Shown here one piece after another: positions 30,943 to 41,171 of a DNA stretch of 60,010 nucleotides. Positions within the stretch are counted from its first letter, which is position 1. Every line of letters begins with the position of its first letter. The DNA is taken from the IMG/VR virus record IMGVR_UViG_3300017987_004445, positions 1 to 60,010 of that record, one strand, 5' to 3'. The notes under the pieces were generated by a model. It saw only the letters and a program-made list of their open reading frames with translations, was not told the origin of the DNA and did not search any database. The stretch comes from a virus. Both the position numbers and the translations under genes were made by a program.

Positions 30943-33021
30943 ATGGATGCAACTCCTTTAATTAAATCTGCCAAACGTGCGCCATTTTCTGATGAAGTGG
31001 CTCGTTACCATTCCAATTGGACTCGGGTAAGCAGCTACTTCAGGCTCATGCTGGATTCCAACTCGGAGAATTGGCGGTTTTATTGGGCCAAAAATCCTGA
31101 GAAAGGCTTTGGCCAGTGGCCATTATCGGCAATCTCGCGCATGGCCCAACAGGGCAGATCCCTTGTCCAATACAATCTCACTCGGCCCACAGTTGATGCC
31201 ATAGCCGCGCTTCTGCTTCAGATGCCTGTTGACCCCGAATTTGCGCTTGTAAATGGGGATTATGACCCATTGGTTGAGAAAATCAAGAAAATCATGTATT
31301 CGGACAAAGAGCTTTGCAACTGGAAAATGGCGGAAATGGAGATGACAACTCAGGGGCTCGTGGGCTTTGCCTGTCTACGCATTGGCATTTCTGATGAATT
31401 TGACCCACTTGGCAACATTGCCCTGTATAGCGAACTCCCAGGTAGCGTATTACCTGACCCATTTTGGAAAACCCGCATATCCAAAGACTGCAAACGCTGC
31501 TGGAAGGAGACATGGTTTACAATAGATGACATTATTGAGGAATATCCAGAGTTTGAGGACCGGCTAAAGGCTAAAAAGGCGCAGTTGAAGCATGAGGGTA
31601 CGCGATATGGGGCAAATTCCGGCATAAACACATACAATGTCACCGAAGATACATGGGGATCTCTCTATCGCGTCATTGAAGAATATGAGATGGTAACGGT
31701 TAAGAAGAACAAGGAATTCGCGTATTCTGAGGAAATGGGCGAAGTAGAGATTCCGGAGATGGATGAGATGGATAAGATTGGGTGGCTGAATGAAAATGTC
31801 CCTGACTGGCACCCTGACCTTGTATATACAAAGCCAACCACTCAGAAGATTTGCTATGTACATACAATTTGCCCAAGCCTTATTCCGGACAAGCTCCTTG
31901 AAGATGGTCCGATAGAGATACAAATTGGCAGGCTGCCATTCATGTGGTGGGCAGCAAGCATGGCTCATGGCGAGTTTAGCTCCATTGTGGATGCCGTAAA
32001 AGACATGCAGATGGATATAAATTACACGTCTGCAATGATTAAGCACAAAATGCAGGTTGAGGGCGGCGGGGGCTCGCAGTTTGTTGACCCGAGTAAGTTC
32101 AAATCCCATACTGATTATCTTAACTTTTGTAGATACAGAGGCCATCCAACCAAGAATTTCAATGTAAAACCAGGGGTATTGGACACATCGACTCCTGCTA
32201 GGCCCGTACAGCAATCTCAATTCCCCCAGGAATTGTATACACATCTCAATACCATCATAGACAAGATTTGGCCCCACACTTCGAAAGTTACGCCTTCCAC
32301 GGTAGGCCAGACAGAGCAAAACAATCAGACATCGGGTAGGCTGTACGAATTGCTTAAGATGCAGAGCGATAGGCTGTTGTACACGATCGTTCATGGGCGC
32401 AGGTTGTTTTATAATGATGTGTTCGAGGCGTATTTCATGCTGGCTGTGCAGTTGTATTCAAATGAGGACCTGGAGCGCAGCTTCTCTTATAACAAAGAAA
32501 AGATTGTTCTGAACAAGCGATTGCCCATTGGTGAGGGTCGAGAAGTCGTTGTGGATCAGGTTTCTCGGCTTAAGAAAGAGCGCGTAAAAGTCATTATCTC
32601 CGACAAGCAGGAAAGCCCTACGGAGAAGATGGATAATGTCAGCATCCTTTCTGAGTTTTATCAAAGAGTTGCCAAAAATCAACCACTTACGGCGGCTGTC
32701 GTAAACATGGAAACAGTTAAAAACATTGAGCAATTCAGCGATGAATCCAAAAGGCTTATTGAGGATGCCACAAAGCTGGAGATGGAGCTTGTGCGTTCTG
32801 GTATGGAATTGCAGATAGCCACAAATAGGGCTCAGTTAATGCAAATGCAATCCGGGGTGCCATCGCAAGGCAATGAGGAAATGGCGCTCCCTGCACAGAC
32901 AGGTGAAGAGGTGCCTGCTGCTGGCGCCAAACAGCTTGGAGCCCCTAAAGAAACGATGCTAACACCCCCACCCGGGGACATCATAAACACTTTATCGCCT
33001 TCACCCGAGGGCGGGAGGTAA
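30943..33021 (+). CDS. Portal protein, P22/podovirus type
   Basis: At 692 residues it has the size of the podovirus P22-like portal. It begins MDATPLIKSAKRAPF and has an N-terminal wing with YNLTRPTVDAIAALLLQMPV, a central stem-like HGEFSSIVDAVKDMQMDINY and a C-terminal helical, acidic and proline-rich tail that would form the barrel. It sits at the head of the structural block, right before the scaffold. It would form the dodecameric ring through which DNA enters. ATG 30943 has no ribosome binding site but follows a terminator-like hairpin. Confidence 0.8.
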   Translation: MDATPLIKSAKRAPFSDEVARYHSNWTRVSSYFRLMLDSNSENWRFYWAKNPEKGFGQWPLSAISRMAQQGRSLVQYNLTRPTVDAIAALLLQMPVDPEFALVNGDYDPLVEKIKKIMYSDKELCNWKMAEMEMTTQGLVGFACLRIGISDEFDPLGNIALYSELPGSVLPDPFWKTRISKDCKRCWKETWFTIDDIIEEYPEFEDRLKAKKAQLKHEGTRYGANSGINTYNVTEDTWGSLYRVIEEYEMVTVKKNKEFAYSEEMGEVEIPEMDEMDKIGWLNENVPDWHPDLVYTKPTTQKICYVHTICPSLIPDKLLEDGPIEIQIGRLPFMWWAASMAHGEFSSIVDAVKDMQMDINYTSAMIKHKMQVEGGGGSQFVDPSKFKSHTDYLNFCRYRGHPTKNFNVKPGVLDTSTPARPVQQSQFPQELYTHLNTIIDKIWPHTSKVTPSTVGQTEQNNQTSGRLYELLKMQSDRLLYTIVHGRRLFYNDVFEAYFMLAVQLYSNEDLERSFSYNKEKIVLNKRLPIGEGREVVVDQVSRLKKERVKVIISDKQESPTEKMDNVSILSEFYQRVAKNQPLTAAVVNMETVKNIEQFSDESKRLIEDATKLEMELVRSGMELQIATNRAQLMQMQSGVPSQGNEEMALPAQTGEEVPAAGAKQLGAPKETMLTPPPGDIINTLSPSPEGGR

Positions 33022-33023
33022 AA

Positions 33024-34433
33024 ATGGAAGACCATAAGGTCAAAGCCGAAGAGAAGGAAACGGCAGTGAAAACGTTCGCTACTACTGAAGATGCTATTGA
33101 GGCATTGAAGGCGAACCCAGAGCTTAGGGATGAATATCTCAAAGATCCGGATGCGTTTATCAAAAAATACTCTGCCAATCCCGAGGAGAAAGAAGGGGAT
33201 GTAGACCCTGAGACTGATCCTCCTGATAAGGAGGAAAAAGTTGAGGAACCCCCTGAACTGTTTGAGGGAAAGATAGAGCGTAGCAAATTTGGGAATTACG
33301 GGAAAAACGCCAAGGATTTGAGTGAGGCGGTTGAAAAGCTTTTAAAAGGCAAGCAGGAAAACGATGACACCATTGAATTTCTGCGGAACAAGAAAGTGCC
33401 TGAGCTTACGGATGAAAATACGAAGCTCAAAAGTGAAAATCTCTCATTCAAAAAGCAGCTTAAGGAATATAAGAAACAGAAGGCTGCTCCTCCACCAGAG
33501 GAGTTTAAGCTGGAAGATGTTCAAATTCCAGAACTGTCCGATGACATCGATTTTCTAACTGATGAAGGCCGTGCAAAATTCAAGGAATTTGCGTCTGCAT
33601 TGCCGAAGATCAAAGCCAATATGGATGCGCTTGCTAAAAGGAATACCGACTTGGAGGCTTCTCTAAAAGAAGTTGGAACAAGAGTCGAAAAAACCGATGA
33701 GCGTACTGCCACATCTGAGGCCGAAGCTTTACAGCGCAAGGCCATAGATAAGGAATTTGGCGAGATTGATTTGGTTAGAAAGAAGGATGTGTATAAGGAT
33801 GTTTTTGGCGAATCCCCGAGGCCCACAAAGCAGATTGAGGATGACTACATTGAGTTTGCCACAGAGCTTGGAAAAGCCAATGGCATAGCTGATCCTATGC
33901 CTGACGGCAACATTGCTCCCGAGGTGATACAACTTATAAACAGGTACTTGGATGAAAAGTCCGAGGAAGGTGCCAAGTTAAGGGAAACCGCTAAAATAAA
34001 GGCCCCTGATGATCTTGGTGACCTGTTTACTACGTATGAAATTCGAAAGCTCCGTTTTCGAGACGTGGTTGGGCCTGAAGGCAAAACAGTGCGTACTCCT
34101 GTTCTTAGCTTTGAAGATGCTACGAAGCTTTATTTGGCAGATCCAGATAAACAGACTGAAGTGAAATACAAGGCGCGAAAAGCTGCCTTGGAAGCAAAGG
34201 AAAGGGCGTTGGACAACAGGCGCGGTCATGCCAAAGAGACCAAGCCTGGAGTCGGCTCTAAACAGGAAATAAATATCTCACAGCAAGCGGCTCAGGAATT
34301 GATTGTGAAAGCAGTCAAAAAGACGGCCACGCCGGAAGAATTAACGATAGTTAATAAAATTATCGATGATTTAAAGGCTGCTGGTCACGAGCGCGATGCT
34401 GCTGAGATAGAACATGTTATCAAAAGTGATTAG
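33024..34433 (+). CDS. Scaffold-type protein, 469 aa
   Basis: ATG follows GGGAGG. The protein is very charged, with long coiled-coil-like stretches (around residues 105-160 and 190-250), no cysteine and a C-terminal helical, basic part. This is typical of scaffolding proteins that lie between portal and major capsid genes. Position and composition support the call; there is no signature motif. Confidence 0.7.
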   Translation: MEDHKVKAEEKETAVKTFATTEDAIEALKANPELRDEYLKDPDAFIKKYSANPEEKEGDVDPETDPPDKEEKVEEPPELFEGKIERSKFGNYGKNAKDLSEAVEKLLKGKQENDDTIEFLRNKKVPELTDENTKLKSENLSFKKQLKEYKKQKAAPPPEEFKLEDVQIPELSDDIDFLTDEGRAKFKEFASALPKIKANMDALAKRNTDLEASLKEVGTRVEKTDERTATSEAEALQRKAIDKEFGEIDLVRKKDVYKDVFGESPRPTKQIEDDYIEFATELGKANGIADPMPDGNIAPEVIQLINRYLDEKSEEGAKLRETAKIKAPDDLGDLFTTYEIRKLRFRDVVGPEGKTVRTPVLSFEDATKLYLADPDKQTEVKYKARKAALEAKERALDNRRGHAKETKPGVGSKQEINISQQAAQELIVKAVKKTATPEELTIVNKIIDDLKAAGHERDAAEIEHVIKSD

Positions 34434-34442
34434 GAGCAGAAA

Positions 34443-35822
34443 ATGACTAATTATATTCCAGGAACCGCAAGTAGCCTAAGTGGCTTAGATGCTGCTGCGT
34501 TATCGCGTACTGCTTGGAGTTCGAAGGCCAAGGAGGATTTGGTAAGAGATTCCATATTCTCCGCAAAAGACCTTATGACCAAGTACACGGTAGTCGGTGG
34601 CGAAGTCGTTATCGATCAGCCCGGTATGGTACTCGATGTGACCAATGTAGGCAAAGCCGCTCAAGGTGGGGGGAACAGTGTCTATGTAGCCCTTAGAACA
34701 CCCCTCCAAGACGCACCCCAAGAAGGTACTGGTGAAGATCAGCTTGGGAATGAAGACGAAGTGGGCTACAAGTATTGCAGATTGTACTACAACGAAATTA
34801 AAAAGTCGGTGAAGTACGACAACTACGGCTACAACGCCAACGATTTGGAATACCTTGGCCATAAGGCGGCGTACTCGCGTCATCTTGCGAGGTTCTGGAG
34901 TGAATGGCGTGATTTCCGTTTTCACCAAGCAGCCATGTTCACTTATGCCCAGGAACTAATTCATGCTCCCGTGTCTCTGACGCAGGCGCTGAATAAAAAC
35001 TGGGGCATTGTGAACTATGACTCCAGCAATTTCCCTACATGGGACCCCGATACCCTTACCTACACGGCTGGCGCAGTGGATTCTCTTGGGTATTACTCAA
35101 GTGAATACTACAGCGGCGCTGCAACATTTGTTGAAAATCTTGCAGCCGCAATGCTGGCGGGTTCGGGTACTGGCGCGACCCCTCTTTCGGGTTTGAATGT
35201 TGACTCTCTTGCCATCATTCATGACTGGGTGGATGATGAAATAGTTGTTGAGCCTTTCAAGCTCGATAAGGTCGATTCCCAAATCTTCACTGCTGCAAAC
35301 AAGGTGTACAATTGGATGAAGAATCCAAGCAACACCGGCAGTATTGCCGCGTATTGGCAGAACGTGAAAGATTACATCACGGAAGATCGAATGAAGCTTC
35401 CTGGTGAAATAGGGAGAATATTTGATTCGTGGGTCGTGGTGAAAGACCCGAGGGCCGCAACGCTGACAGTTGGCGGGTCTTCGGGTTCCTACACGTTGAC
35501 TCCCGGATATATCCGTCCGGGTAACAACGACGATCGAAACAAGTCCGTATGGGCGAATACGTCAGGTGCGACGAATTATGTATTTGACGTGTGTATGGTC
35601 TTGGGTGCAAATGCTTATGGTATTTACACCCGCGATGAGCTTATGATGGACCTGTTCGAAACCACGGAATACCGGAAGCGTGAAGGTCGCGGTTCGTATC
35701 TGGGTGAAGGCATCCAGCTTGTTCCATATGATAACGGGACAACATCTGCCACTTCCCAAATACAGCGCGGTTCCTGCATGGTTCCAGTGCCCAGAAATGC
35801 AGTAGGCACAATCGCTACATAG
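34443..35822 (+). CDS. Major capsid protein (HK97-fold, DUF4043/N4 gp56-like)
   Basis: Position after the scaffold, a strong GGAG site and a hairpin after the stop fit the major capsid gene. The first 20 residues are Ser/Ala-rich; a stretch GNEDEVGYKYCRLYYNEI then WSEWRDFRFHQ resembles the central part of DUF4043-type capsid proteins. DPRAATLTVGG near residue 330 is the kind of loop seen in HK97-fold P-domains. It would form the icosahedral shell. The family is assigned by context more than by motif. Confidence 0.7.
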   Translation: MTNYIPGTASSLSGLDAAALSRTAWSSKAKEDLVRDSIFSAKDLMTKYTVVGGEVVIDQPGMVLDVTNVGKAAQGGGNSVYVALRTPLQDAPQEGTGEDQLGNEDEVGYKYCRLYYNEIKKSVKYDNYGYNANDLEYLGHKAAYSRHLARFWSEWRDFRFHQAAMFTYAQELIHAPVSLTQALNKNWGIVNYDSSNFPTWDPDTLTYTAGAVDSLGYYSSEYYSGAATFVENLAAAMLAGSGTGATPLSGLNVDSLAIIHDWVDDEIVVEPFKLDKVDSQIFTAANKVYNWMKNPSNTGSIAAYWQNVKDYITEDRMKLPGEIGRIFDSWVVVKDPRAATLTVGGSSGSYTLTPGYIRPGNNDDRNKSVWANTSGATNYVFDVCMVLGANAYGIYTRDELMMDLFETTEYRKREGRGSYLGEGIQLVPYDNGTTSATSQIQRGSCMVPVPRNAVGTIAT

Positions 35823-35840
35823 TGGGCGGTTGAGCAATGA

Positions 35841-35865
35841 GGGGGAAGGGAGATGCCCTTCCCCC
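35841..35865 (+). terminator. Strong hairpin after the major capsid gene
   Basis: GGGGGAAGGG pairs with CCCTTCCCCC around a 5-base loop. There is no T tract, so it may stabilise the capsid mRNA end or slow transcription more than stop it. Confidence 0.55.
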
Positions 35866-35894
35866 TGTAAATATTAAGTCCAAAGGAGGACAAA

Positions 35895-36797
35895 ATGCCG
35901 GTAGGCAGAATGCCAGTGGGGAACCTTCCTGATTTGGAGGAAAGTCAGTACAATGCCCTTAATGCGGGTATTGATCTGTTTCAGTGCGTATGGCCCGGAA
36001 GAATCAAATACGACAAAAGCGTAAGTGGTTTTTTCGATTGCAAGGTTGAAGACGTGACGGATAACGAGCGTGGCAGACAACGCTATAGCAGAAAGTGGTT
36101 GACGGGACCCGATGCCGCAATCTGGTTTGAGAGAAGCAAACTCAAGAAAGAAATAGGTATTGCATGGATACCGGATGATGCTTTTTGGCATAACCGTATT
36201 GTGTTCATGGACAATCAACACCTAAAGGCCATGATAGCTCAGTTGAGACAGCATGATGGAAATATTCTTAGTGGCGCAGATGTTCTGCTTGAGCTTGATT
36301 GTCTTGAAAAGGAGCTAAAAACACTAACACCTATCTACAAATTGATTGTCAATGGTAGGGAAAACGACTACTTCTTTTCCGAGAAAGAAGCCAAGGACAC
36401 GATGAAGATTGTCAAGTTCAAGCCTGGCGTGAATCGTGAAACGGGCTTGCCGACAATGGTGGAGATTCGTGGAAAGAAGTTTGAGATAAAAAAAGATTTC
36501 CGACTGTCATACAAAAAGGAGATTGAGGAACTCAAGCGCAGGCAGCTTAAAATGCAGAGGAAATTTGGCTGGACCGAATGTGATGAGTTCATGAAGGAGA
36601 TAAAGCCAAAAGTTATAAAGCGTGCAGAGGAAATTCGCGCGGAAGGAATGAGTGGGGAAATTCCTACTCAAGTTGGTATTTCTCCGCAACAGCTTGTCGC
36701 TGCACTGGCTGAACTAAATAGTGAGGATTTGGAAAAAGTGACTGCAAAGCTTTTGGGCAAAAAGCGAAAAGGTAAAGAGCCAATAGCGGCGAATTGA
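35895..36797 (+). CDS. Hypothetical structural-region protein, 300 aa
   Basis: ATG follows AAAGGAGG. The product begins MPVGRMPVGN; the middle is mixed alpha/beta and residues 150-250 are rich in Lys/Glu helices. No family recognised. Between major capsid and connector genes it may be a minor capsid or decoration protein. Confidence 0.6.
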   Translation: MPVGRMPVGNLPDLEESQYNALNAGIDLFQCVWPGRIKYDKSVSGFFDCKVEDVTDNERGRQRYSRKWLTGPDAAIWFERSKLKKEIGIAWIPDDAFWHNRIVFMDNQHLKAMIAQLRQHDGNILSGADVLLELDCLEKELKTLTPIYKLIVNGRENDYFFSEKEAKDTMKIVKFKPGVNRETGLPTMVEIRGKKFEIKKDFRLSYKKEIEELKRRQLKMQRKFGWTECDEFMKEIKPKVIKRAEEIRAEGMSGEIPTQVGISPQQLVAALAELNSEDLEKVTAKLLGKKRKGKEPIAAN

Positions 36798-36804
36798 GGT
36801 AGAT

Positions 36805-37530
36805 ATGAGCACTAAATCTCTTATTGATTACATTAAACCACGTGCTAAAGGCTGGAGCCGTAATTCAATCCTGTCCCTCATTCAAGAGGGGCAGGACATG
36901 TTTTTTGATTACGATTCGGCTTACATGCATTTTGTCTCTACCGACAATAAGGGATATCCGCCGTATTTGTTGACAACTGCCGATACCTATCGTTACAACG
37001 TCGTGAGCGCCAATCTGAGTGCAACTCTGACCAAAACCATTGGTGGAACGGATTATGATGTGCGATGCCGGGAAGTGGTTAGGGTTTTGGTTGACACGTC
37101 TGTTGACTATGATTACAATCGCACGTGGGTTGGGGAACCGTTTGTGTGGACATTCAGCAATCCATATCGCACCGACACTGACCGCACGATGATGGCGCAG
37201 ATACCTATTAATCAGAGTCCGGCATTGGAAGATACAAGTGCTTATATTGAGTTTTTGGAGGACCCGGGGACTTCTACTGAGATTTATTTTATAGATTTTT
37301 TGTGGGAGCCCCCGCGTCTCACCGCTGAGACCATTCCCCTTGTCGTGCCTAAATTGTATGAGATAGCTTTGAGGGATTATGTAATTGGCACAATTCAATT
37401 GGATGAGAATGGTAAGCAAAGCGACAGGCTTACAAAATTTGAGCAATATTGGATACCCAAGTTCAGAACTGAGGTTATTGCCAATACCCCGGGTTTTTCC
37501 ACAACGGATGCTGAAATAAGGCAATTCTAA
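36805..37530 (+). CDS. Probable head-tail connector protein, 241 aa
   Basis: The first 40 residues (TKSLIDYIKPRAKGWSRNSI) are helical and could form the adaptor helices seen in P22 gp4-like connectors. The rest is beta-rich with a YVIGTIQLDEN segment. Position after capsid and before the nozzle-like protein fits a head-tail adaptor or completion protein. Assignment is by position. Confidence 0.55.
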   Translation: MSTKSLIDYIKPRAKGWSRNSILSLIQEGQDMFFDYDSAYMHFVSTDNKGYPPYLLTTADTYRYNVVSANLSATLTKTIGGTDYDVRCREVVRVLVDTSVDYDYNRTWVGEPFVWTFSNPYRTDTDRTMMAQIPINQSPALEDTSAYIEFLEDPGTSTEIYFIDFLWEPPRLTAETIPLVVPKLYEIALRDYVIGTIQLDENGKQSDRLTKFEQYWIPKFRTEVIANTPGFSTTDAEIRQF

Positions 37531-37532
37531 TC

Positions 37533-40112
37533 ATGAGAAATTTTGCACCTCAGACAGTGCAGTTCAATGAAAGAGCTGTAGGTCGAAGGCAGGGTGATTT
37601 TGACGGCGCTCCCGACTTTGGTGCTGGTGCGTTCAAGGACTTGCATGGAAGTGCTGTTCCTGCTAATGGCGTGCATCATAGTGAGAATTACAAGATATTT
37701 AATAAAAGATGTATCCCGCGTGACGGCACTCAGAAGTGGAGTGATACCCTGATTCCGAGCCTGAGAACCGGATATTCGGTCACAAAAAGCGGATATATTG
37801 TAACGGCTACAGTTGGTGCCAATTTTACGGTTGCCGATGTTGGCCGTTATATCAGATATGACGATGGAGCATTTGAGCGCATTGCCGCTGTTATAGATAC
37901 TACGCATGTTAGAGTTGAGGGCACAACCACTCATGCGGCTTCTACGGCTGCTGCGATATATGATAAGCCCAATGGCCATGAATTTCACTGGCGAAGACGC
38001 AAAATTGTTCTACACATTGGCGCGAGGCTGTTTGTTTCCAATACCGTAAACATCTATTCCTGGCAGCAGGCTTATCATGTAGGCACGACCGCGCTTTCAA
38101 ATAACCCCTCGATTTTTGAAGAGCGCGGGGATTGGATGTTCATTTTTAATTCCAACGGCATTTTTAAGATAAATCTCAATACCGATGACTACGTGTATTT
38201 CAAAACAAATTGTGATGTGCCCACGACTTTGATTACTGAAACAGCAGAAGACAAATACGCTTCAACTCCTCTGATTTACGGACGAAGATACAACTATGCA
38301 ATGGAGAGATTAACGGGAACGGACGTAACGAGACAGGCTACGGACAGCGATGTTACAGTAGAGCAGATTAGCGGCCCATGCTTTCCCAATGCCGATTTTA
38401 GGGATTACGGCGAAGTGTATACCGCGAGGCCGGTTGGTGACGGCAGCACATATTATGGCGTACTGACAGGCGGGTCCCTGGGTGCTAATTACGATACGGC
38501 TGCGGAATGGGCTGCGATAAATGATGGTGTTTTTGCCATTACCATAAACAGCACTGCGGTAAATGTTGAGTGTGATTTTAGCAAATGCGTGAGTATGGCA
38601 GATGTTGCTCAGGTGATCCAAGATGCTTTAAGGCAATATTTTTCAGAGGTGACGTGTGTATACGTCACGGACCATTTCGTAATTACATCTCCCACAGAAG
38701 ACGGAACAATAGGATACACGAGTGTTGGCGCTGGTGGTACGGACATAGGCGCTACGGCAATGAGCTGTGAAAGCGGAACTGGGACGCTTACGACCCCTGG
38801 ATATACGGCGGAAAGCACTATTGGAACCCTTACTTATCCCTCTGAAAACGGGCCTTGGACGCATTACAAAATAAATTGTACGCTGGATATTGGAGATAAT
38901 GGAGTTGACCCGAATACTGGTGAGGGCAACAACAAAGAGCTGTATATTTACAACAGGAGTCATCCCGTTGCCAAAGCCTTTGTTGCCAAGATTGAGTCCA
39001 ATGTTATCATAGCGAGTTCTGGAGCATTTGAGCAGACAGATGAAGGTGATACGTTTAAATTCCAGGACGGCACTGAGGTTACGATAGTTTCTTATACGGA
39101 TTCTACTCATGTGACCTGTTCTAATGCTGATGTGGCGGAACAGCCTGCGTGTCTCGGTGGTGGTGATGTAATGACCGCAAGTCAAAACGGGACTACGGTG
39201 ACAAGAACGGCTGGGCATACATTTGCTGCTGGAGATGTGGGAAAGATGCTTTTTTGGGGGAACGGCCAGATTACTGTGATCACTGCTTATACCAACGCAA
39301 ATTCGGTTGAGGCCACACCTCCTGCGGGCGCGGCATTCATACCAAATTGCGGCCTTACTTTAGACCCTGTTTCCAGAACATATCGAGATCGGGTGCGGGA
39401 CGAAACGCTCAGGCCTCGGGCTGCTGGCCTGTCACTCAAAAACAGATATCATTCGGCTATGCCTGATTGTGATGTTGGCAGTATTTGCGGAGGAATCATA
39501 ATTGGAGCAGTAAGGGGGTTGGAAAAAATCTATTACAGCCAAATACCGGAAGGGGATTTGGCTTATGCAGGATTTTATGACAGTTACAAGCAGGAAGCGA
39601 TTTTTAAGGACAGAATAGAGTGTTTTGCCAAATACAGAGATGATTTGGCTATTATTCAACGAAATCGAACAGATAGCGTGCCCATAAACACCTTTGCCAC
39701 CGACACCAGAAAATCTGTTGGTGAGGAAATACTTATACTTGCGGGGCAGAATGTTGTTGATGAGGAATTAGGATGCAAGGATTTTGGGCTTTTGAGGAAA
39801 ATAGGAAGAGATTTGTTTGAAATGATAAATCAGGATAGTGGTCTTAGACAGCTTGGATACAATGGTGGCCAATTACAATATAGCGACAACCTGGCAAAAA
39901 ACAGATATCACAAGGAATTCCAGAGGTTTATTGATGGGACCGGGACCAGCAGCTATGACCCGATTAATGGATATATGTGCTGGGCCTTTTACGAAGACAG
40001 CACAACTACTTTGGATTTGGGAGGAGTTTATCACTTGATAGATACACCTGATATTGGTGATGAATACGAAGACACTGACGATGAGGGTGATGAATATAGG
40101 GAGGTCATGTAA
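37533..40112 (+). CDS. Probable tail nozzle/hub protein, 859 aa
   Basis: A long beta-rich protein: short hydrophobic strands, many Gly/Thr/Asp turns and two repeats of a GxxFTxxDVGKxxxxxxG type (TVGANFTVADVGRYI and AGHTFAAGDVGKMLF). N-terminal MRNFAPQTVQFNERAV and the following QRGDFDG-like part resemble the start of T7 gp12/P22 gp10-type nozzle proteins. It would extend the portal-connector channel. The assignment rests on context and composition. Confidence 0.55.
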   Translation: MRNFAPQTVQFNERAVGRRQGDFDGAPDFGAGAFKDLHGSAVPANGVHHSENYKIFNKRCIPRDGTQKWSDTLIPSLRTGYSVTKSGYIVTATVGANFTVADVGRYIRYDDGAFERIAAVIDTTHVRVEGTTTHAASTAAAIYDKPNGHEFHWRRRKIVLHIGARLFVSNTVNIYSWQQAYHVGTTALSNNPSIFEERGDWMFIFNSNGIFKINLNTDDYVYFKTNCDVPTTLITETAEDKYASTPLIYGRRYNYAMERLTGTDVTRQATDSDVTVEQISGPCFPNADFRDYGEVYTARPVGDGSTYYGVLTGGSLGANYDTAAEWAAINDGVFAITINSTAVNVECDFSKCVSMADVAQVIQDALRQYFSEVTCVYVTDHFVITSPTEDGTIGYTSVGAGGTDIGATAMSCESGTGTLTTPGYTAESTIGTLTYPSENGPWTHYKINCTLDIGDNGVDPNTGEGNNKELYIYNRSHPVAKAFVAKIESNVIIASSGAFEQTDEGDTFKFQDGTEVTIVSYTDSTHVTCSNADVAEQPACLGGGDVMTASQNGTTVTRTAGHTFAAGDVGKMLFWGNGQITVITAYTNANSVEATPPAGAAFIPNCGLTLDPVSRTYRDRVRDETLRPRAAGLSLKNRYHSAMPDCDVGSICGGIIIGAVRGLEKIYYSQIPEGDLAYAGFYDSYKQEAIFKDRIECFAKYRDDLAIIQRNRTDSVPINTFATDTRKSVGEEILILAGQNVVDEELGCKDFGLLRKIGRDLFEMINQDSGLRQLGYNGGQLQYSDNLAKNRYHKEFQRFIDGTGTSSYDPINGYMCWAFYEDSTTTLDLGGVYHLIDTPDIGDEYEDTDDEGDEYREVM

Positions 40113-41140
40113 TGGCAGAAATTGAATGTATGATTAGTGTCTATGAGGATACTACGGCTAATTTGGCTCTTGCTCTTACGGCTCGGGTTGCGGAAACCAC
40201 TTATGGCAGGGTTTTGTGGTATGACACTACATTGGATTCTTTGGTGTATATCAGGAGTGGCGCGACTGCTGCTGATTATCGTTATCCTCTCACATTAGAC
40301 AACAACTACGATTCCACTACTCAAATTCGGCGTTTGACCATGAACACTGCGGGTTGGATTGGGCTCGGGAATGCTGCTGCAAGGGTTGTCTTTACTGATG
40401 CGGCCACGGATTCCATTGAGATGGAGGATTGCGCGTTTCATTTCAATCCCGACAACGACGACTTTGATTTTAGACTCGATGGAGACAACAACGACAATGT
40501 TTTTTATTTGGATGCGGGAAACGACAGGATTGGGGTGGGTATATCCACACCGGATACTTTGTTGCATCTATGGAATGCCACGGCGGGCGCGGTAGCTGCC
40601 ACTGCTGGCAGTATATTGACTATAGAAAACAACAGTAGCGCCTATATTCAGTTTTTAACAACAGCAAGTGATGCACAGGGTATCTATTTTGGGGATGCCG
40701 CCTCTGCAACCGCTGCATATATTCTCTACAACCACGGTACTGGCAATTTGGCGTTGTATGCTGAAGATGACATTTATTTGTATGCGGCTGGAGCCACAAG
40801 CAATTACATCCACCTTGAGGAGGCAAGCGACAACTGCTACGTGGGTGGCATGTATTTTACCGTGGACAACACCAATGGAGATGGGCCAACACAAACGGCG
40901 ATGGCAAATTTTTTACAAAACAACGCAACCTTTGCCAAATCCGTTATGTTGCTTGAGCAGGCCGATGAAGACCAGCCTATTTTTGATTTTGATACCAACA
41001 ATCTCACAACTGATGATGTTACGTGGTCAAGTGATCACGTGGGTTCTGCAAATATTGGTGCAATTTTGGTGAGATATCGTGGTGCAGCCGGGGCATGGCT
41101 AGAGGGAAGAGTAAGAATATACAGTAATGATACGGCTTAA
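40112..41140 (+). CDS. Tail fibre-like beta-helix protein, 342 aa
   Basis: ATG follows GGGAGG and overlaps the previous stop (TAATG). The product is rich in Asp/Asn/Gly/Thr with a FYLDAGNDRIGVGISTPDTLLHLW segment, a motif frequent in phage fibre and baseplate proteins that form trimeric beta-helices. It lacks cysteine-rich or enzymatic motifs. A receptor-binding or fibre role is likely. Confidence 0.65.
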   Translation: MAEIECMISVYEDTTANLALALTARVAETTYGRVLWYDTTLDSLVYIRSGATAADYRYPLTLDNNYDSTTQIRRLTMNTAGWIGLGNAAARVVFTDAATDSIEMEDCAFHFNPDNDDFDFRLDGDNNDNVFYLDAGNDRIGVGISTPDTLLHLWNATAGAVAATAGSILTIENNSSAYIQFLTTASDAQGIYFGDAASATAAYILYNHGTGNLALYAEDDIYLYAAGATSNYIHLEEASDNCYVGGMYFTVDNTNGDGPTQTAMANFLQNNATFAKSVMLLEQADEDQPIFDFDTNNLTTDDVTWSSDHVGSANIGAILVRYRGAAGAWLEGRVRIYSNDTA

Positions 41141-41171
41141 CACAAAAAGCCCTTAAGGGCAAGGAGGTTTT

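Noticed and set aside
31564-32394. Long minus-strand frame (276 codons) opposite the portal gene
   Set aside because: No ribosome binding site, Cys/His/Arg-rich shadow composition, and it lies fully inside a well-supported gene on the other strand.
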